DNA from: Niastella sp.
GTDB lineage: Bacteria; Bacteroidota; Bacteroidia; Chitinophagales; Chitinophagaceae
Reading direction: 5' to 3'
DNA length: 7,195 nt
NCBI GenBank assembly: GCA_021154515.1
Contig: JAJKIL010000463.1
Span: 1-7,195 of the forward strand
Each line of letters begins with the position of its first letter. Position 1 is the first letter of the stretch. The notes beneath the pieces were generated by a model, which was given only the letters and a program-made list of their open reading frames with translations, was not told the DNA's origin and did no database searches. Both the position numbers and the translations under genes were made by a program. Below are positions 5,494-7,195 of this stretch, one piece after another.

Positions 5494-6188
5494 CAGCGTT
5501 CATTTTCCTTTAAAATATACCCCATGCCAACATGTGTTTGTATCAGTTTCCGTTCGTAAGGCTTATCAATTTTATTGCGAAGATAACTTATGTATACGTC
5601 AATGATATTGGTATTGGTGTCAAAATCAATATCCCATACATTTACTGCAATAGACGCCCTCGATACTACTTTGTTCTTGTTCCGCAGCAGGTACTCCAGC
5701 AATTGAAACTCTTTGGCGGTAAGGTTAATGATGTCGTTGCCGCGGCGCACTTCCTTACTGTCGAGGTTCATACTGAGGTCGGCTGCCTTTAAAATATTAC
5801 CTACCGGCACATTCTGGTTCATGGTGCGTTTCAACAGTACGCGTATTTTCACCAGCAGTTCCCTGAATTCAAAAGGCTTCACTATATAATCATCGGTGCC
5901 GGCATCGTAGCCTTCCATTTTATCGTTCAGGGTGCTTAAAGAAGTAAGCATAATAATAGGGATATGCGTATTACGTGCCCTGATGATCCTGGCCAGCTCA
6001 TACCCATTTATCCCCGGCAGATTGATGTCGAGGATCACCAGGTTAAAATCATGCATAAAAAATAACCGTTCCCCAATTTTTCCGTCATAGGCCACCTCCA
6101 CATGGTAACCATTTTCACTAAGCCCCACGTTCAGGGTGTCGGCAATCTTTTGTTCGTCTTCAACGACCAGTATTTTCGTTTCTTCCAT
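5493..6188 (-). CDS. OmpR/PhoB-family response regulator
   Basis: The product is a 231-aa DNA-binding regulator. The receiver domain (residues 5-120) has the acidic pair Glu10-Asp11 in VVEDEQ, phospho-acceptor Asp54 in VILDINLPG, Thr82 in IIMLTSL and Lys104 in YIVKPFEF. The winged-helix effector domain (about 130-229) shows the usual landmarks INLTAKEFQLLEYLLRN, VVSRASIAVNVW, the recognition-helix region TNTNIIDVYISYLRNKID and the wing ending THVGMGYIL. It is the first gene of the minus-strand cluster and shares TGATG with the kinase. Its start is the ATG at 6188-6186; an upstream extension would run into the divergent promoter region. Members of this family bind tandem direct repeats at 11-bp intervals as head-to-tail dimers. 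Just such a pattern lies in the shared intergenic region at 6289-6328, suggesting control of the divergent TPR gene and perhaps of itself. Confidence 0.97.
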   Translation of the reverse strand: MEETKILVVEDEQKIADTLNVGLSENGYHVEVAYDGKIGERLFFMHDFNLVILDINLPGINGYELARIIRARNTHIPIIMLTSLSTLNDKMEGYDAGTDDYIVKPFEFRELLVKIRVLLKRTMNQNVPVGNILKAADLSMNLDSKEVRRGNDIINLTAKEFQLLEYLLRNKNKVVSRASIAVNVWDIDFDTNTNIIDVYISYLRNKIDKPYERKLIQTHVGMGYILKENER

Positions 6189-6288
6189 AACCTGTTATAG
6201 CTGTGTGCAATTACACGCAACGTGCAATCTAAGTTACAAATTCAAAAAGTATCAATTATTACAGCGGAAAATTGGCGAAAACACCGGG

Positions 6289-6346
6289 TTCTAATCCACT
6301 TCTAATTTGGCATTAAGGGGAGCCTAATTCATCTGAAATAAGTTTG
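6289..6346 (+). promoter_or_regulatory. Promoter of the TPR gene: 11-bp-phased operator repeats plus -7 box
   Basis: TTCTAAT occurs at 6289-6295 and again at 6300-6306, exactly 11 bp apart (7-bp unit plus 4-bp spacer). In the same phase follow a degenerate unit CATTAAG (6311-6317) and a good one, GCCTAAT (6322-6328). The 7+4 tandem layout is that of PhoB/OmpR-family binding sites. TAAGTTTG at 6339-6346 is a perfect Bacteroidota -7 box (TAnnTTTG) on the plus strand, followed by a leader of about 30 nt to the TPR start. No good -33 TTTG lies at the usual 17-23 nt spacing (the nearest, 6306-6309, is 29 nt away), which is what an activator-dependent promoter would show. Elsewhere in this 192-bp gap, GTGCAAT is repeated at 6205-6211 and 6222-6228. 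A weak minus-strand TGAATTTG (6244-6237) might serve the regulator gene. Confidence 0.5.
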
Positions 6347-6380
6347 ACAATAAGTTCAAAAAGGTTTTAAAGAAATGCTG

Positions 6381-7195
6381 ATGAAAAAAGGATTTATTCT
6401 GCTACTGTGCGTTATAACCTCATTGGTTGCTGTATCACAAAACATTCAGGATGCAAAAAGGCTCATTTACTATGAACGGTATAAAAGTGCTGAAGATCTG
6501 CTGCAACAGGTTGTAAAAGCCGATCCCGCGAATGCAGAAGGGTGGTACCTGTTGTCAAAAGCCTGGTTAAGTTCAGACAATGCTGCGACTTTACAAAATA
6601 TGCTTTCCCAGGCGCCCGCATCCGTTAAGGAAGAGCCTTATTTCCAGGTTGCTTATGGCAGTTACCTGCTGAATAAAGGGAATAAGGACAGCGCTAAATA
6701 TTACTTTGACCAGGCATTAGATAAAACCCGGGAAAAGAATGCTGATATTTTATCTGCCATCGCCAATGCTCATATAGTTGCCAAAACCGGCGACGCCAAT
6801 TATGCCGTGGGGCTTCTCAATAAAGCTGTAAACCGTGAAAAGAAAGATCCGGCCCTTTTTACTAGGTTGGGGGATGCACAACGCAAACTGGGCAATGGTT
6901 CAGAGGCGTACAAAACCTATACAGTGGCACTCGATAAAGATGGCAGGCATGCTGCCGCCCTGTACCGCATGGGAAAAATATTTGTTTCCCAGAAGAACCC
7001 CGAAATGTATTTGAAATATTTCAACCAGGCGCTGGAAGCAGATAGCAATTACGCGCCTGCGGTGTACGAACTGTACTATCACTATTATTTCACCGAGCCA
7101 CAAAAGGCCATGGCATATTTTAAACAGTATGTTGCCAAAAGCGATCCCAGTAAAACCAACGACGTGCTGTACACCGATCTGTTGTACCTGAATAA
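6381..7195 (+). CDS. Secreted or periplasmic TPR-repeat protein, C-terminus beyond the window
   Basis: An open frame runs from the ATG at 6381 to the window edge (271 codons, no stop). The in-frame ATG at 6375 would add only Met-Leu; 6381 is preferred because MKKGFILLLCVITSLVAVSQ is a classic Sec signal peptide, probably cleaved near Ser19-Gln20 or Gln20-Asn21. The cysteine at position 10 is not in a lipobox. The mature part is a string of tetratricopeptide-like helical pairs. Clear ones are at about residues 22-51 (AKRLIYYERYKSAEDLLQQV), 86-117 (ending SAKYYFDQALDK), 157-189, 191-222 and 225-254. TPR arrays mediate protein-protein interaction; in Bacteroidota such exported proteins often support envelope or outer-membrane assemblies, but no partner is indicated here. 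It is divergent from the OmpR-type regulator and carries the phased operator-like repeats in its promoter, so it is a likely target. Confidence 0.88.
   Translation, partial: MKKGFILLLCVITSLVAVSQNIQDAKRLIYYERYKSAEDLLQQVVKADPANAEGWYLLSKAWLSSDNAATLQNMLSQAPASVKEEPYFQVAYGSYLLNKGNKDSAKYYFDQALDKTREKNADILSAIANAHIVAKTGDANYAVGLLNKAVNREKKDPALFTRLGDAQRKLGNGSEAYKTYTVALDKDGRHAAALYRMGKIFVSQKNPEMYLKYFNQALEADSNYAPAVYELYYHYYFTEPQKAMAYFKQYVAKSDPSKTNDVLYTDLLYLN

Noticed and set aside
4240..5792. Plus-strand open frames opposite the sensor kinase and the OmpR-type regulator
   Set aside because: The minus-strand kinase and regulator have complete catalytic motifs; these frames have no recognisable features.
6900..7103. 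Minus-strand 67-codon frame near the right edge
   Set aside because: It is antisense to the TPR coding region, which is longer, has a signal peptide and repeats, and continues off the edge.

Overview
The window looks like chromosomal DNA of a member of the Bacteroidota, most likely a Chitinophagaceae-type soil bacterium (Chitinophaga/Niastella-like). The reasons are the protein families, the lack of clear Shine-Dalgarno sequences before most starts, a Bacteroidota-type -7 box (TAnnTTTG) before the last gene, a LytS/LytTR pair of the kind this phylum has in many copies, and a two-domain Usp protein of about 270 residues. This placement is inferred from sequence style; no database search was run.

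Layout. Positions 1-185 (minus) hold the 5' end of a Tat-exported Gfo/Idh/MocA-type oxidoreductase. A divergent intergenic region with a 30-bp near-perfect dyad separates it from a 38-codon membrane microprotein (293-409, plus). A plus-strand pair follows: a LytS-type membrane histidine kinase (557-1615) overlapping a LytTR response regulator (1602-2309). Next come a heptamer-repeat intergenic element (2334-2424) and a four-helix membrane protein of unknown function (2478-2975). Convergent to it lies a minus-strand cluster, read from 6188 down to 2995: OmpR-family response regulator, HAMP/HisKA sensor kinase coupled by a TGATG overlap, a 70-aa single-pass membrane protein, and a tandem universal stress protein. 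Divergent from the cluster, a secreted TPR protein starts at 6381 and runs off the right edge.

How the genes may work together. The window is dominated by two complete, unrelated two-component systems. The OmpR-type pair probably controls envelope or stress functions. Its divergent intergenic region carries 11-bp-phased TTCTAAT repeats (7 bp plus 4 bp, the architecture of PhoB/OmpR-family operators) directly upstream of a perfect -7 box for the TPR gene, so the TPR gene is the best candidate target. The LytTR pair has two similar 9-mers with 12-bp spacing upstream of its kinase gene, which is LytTR-box geometry and suggests autoregulation. I found no RNA gene, transposase, CRISPR array or phage gene, and no clearly new multi-gene system. 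The most notable signals are regulatory DNA elements and two small membrane proteins.
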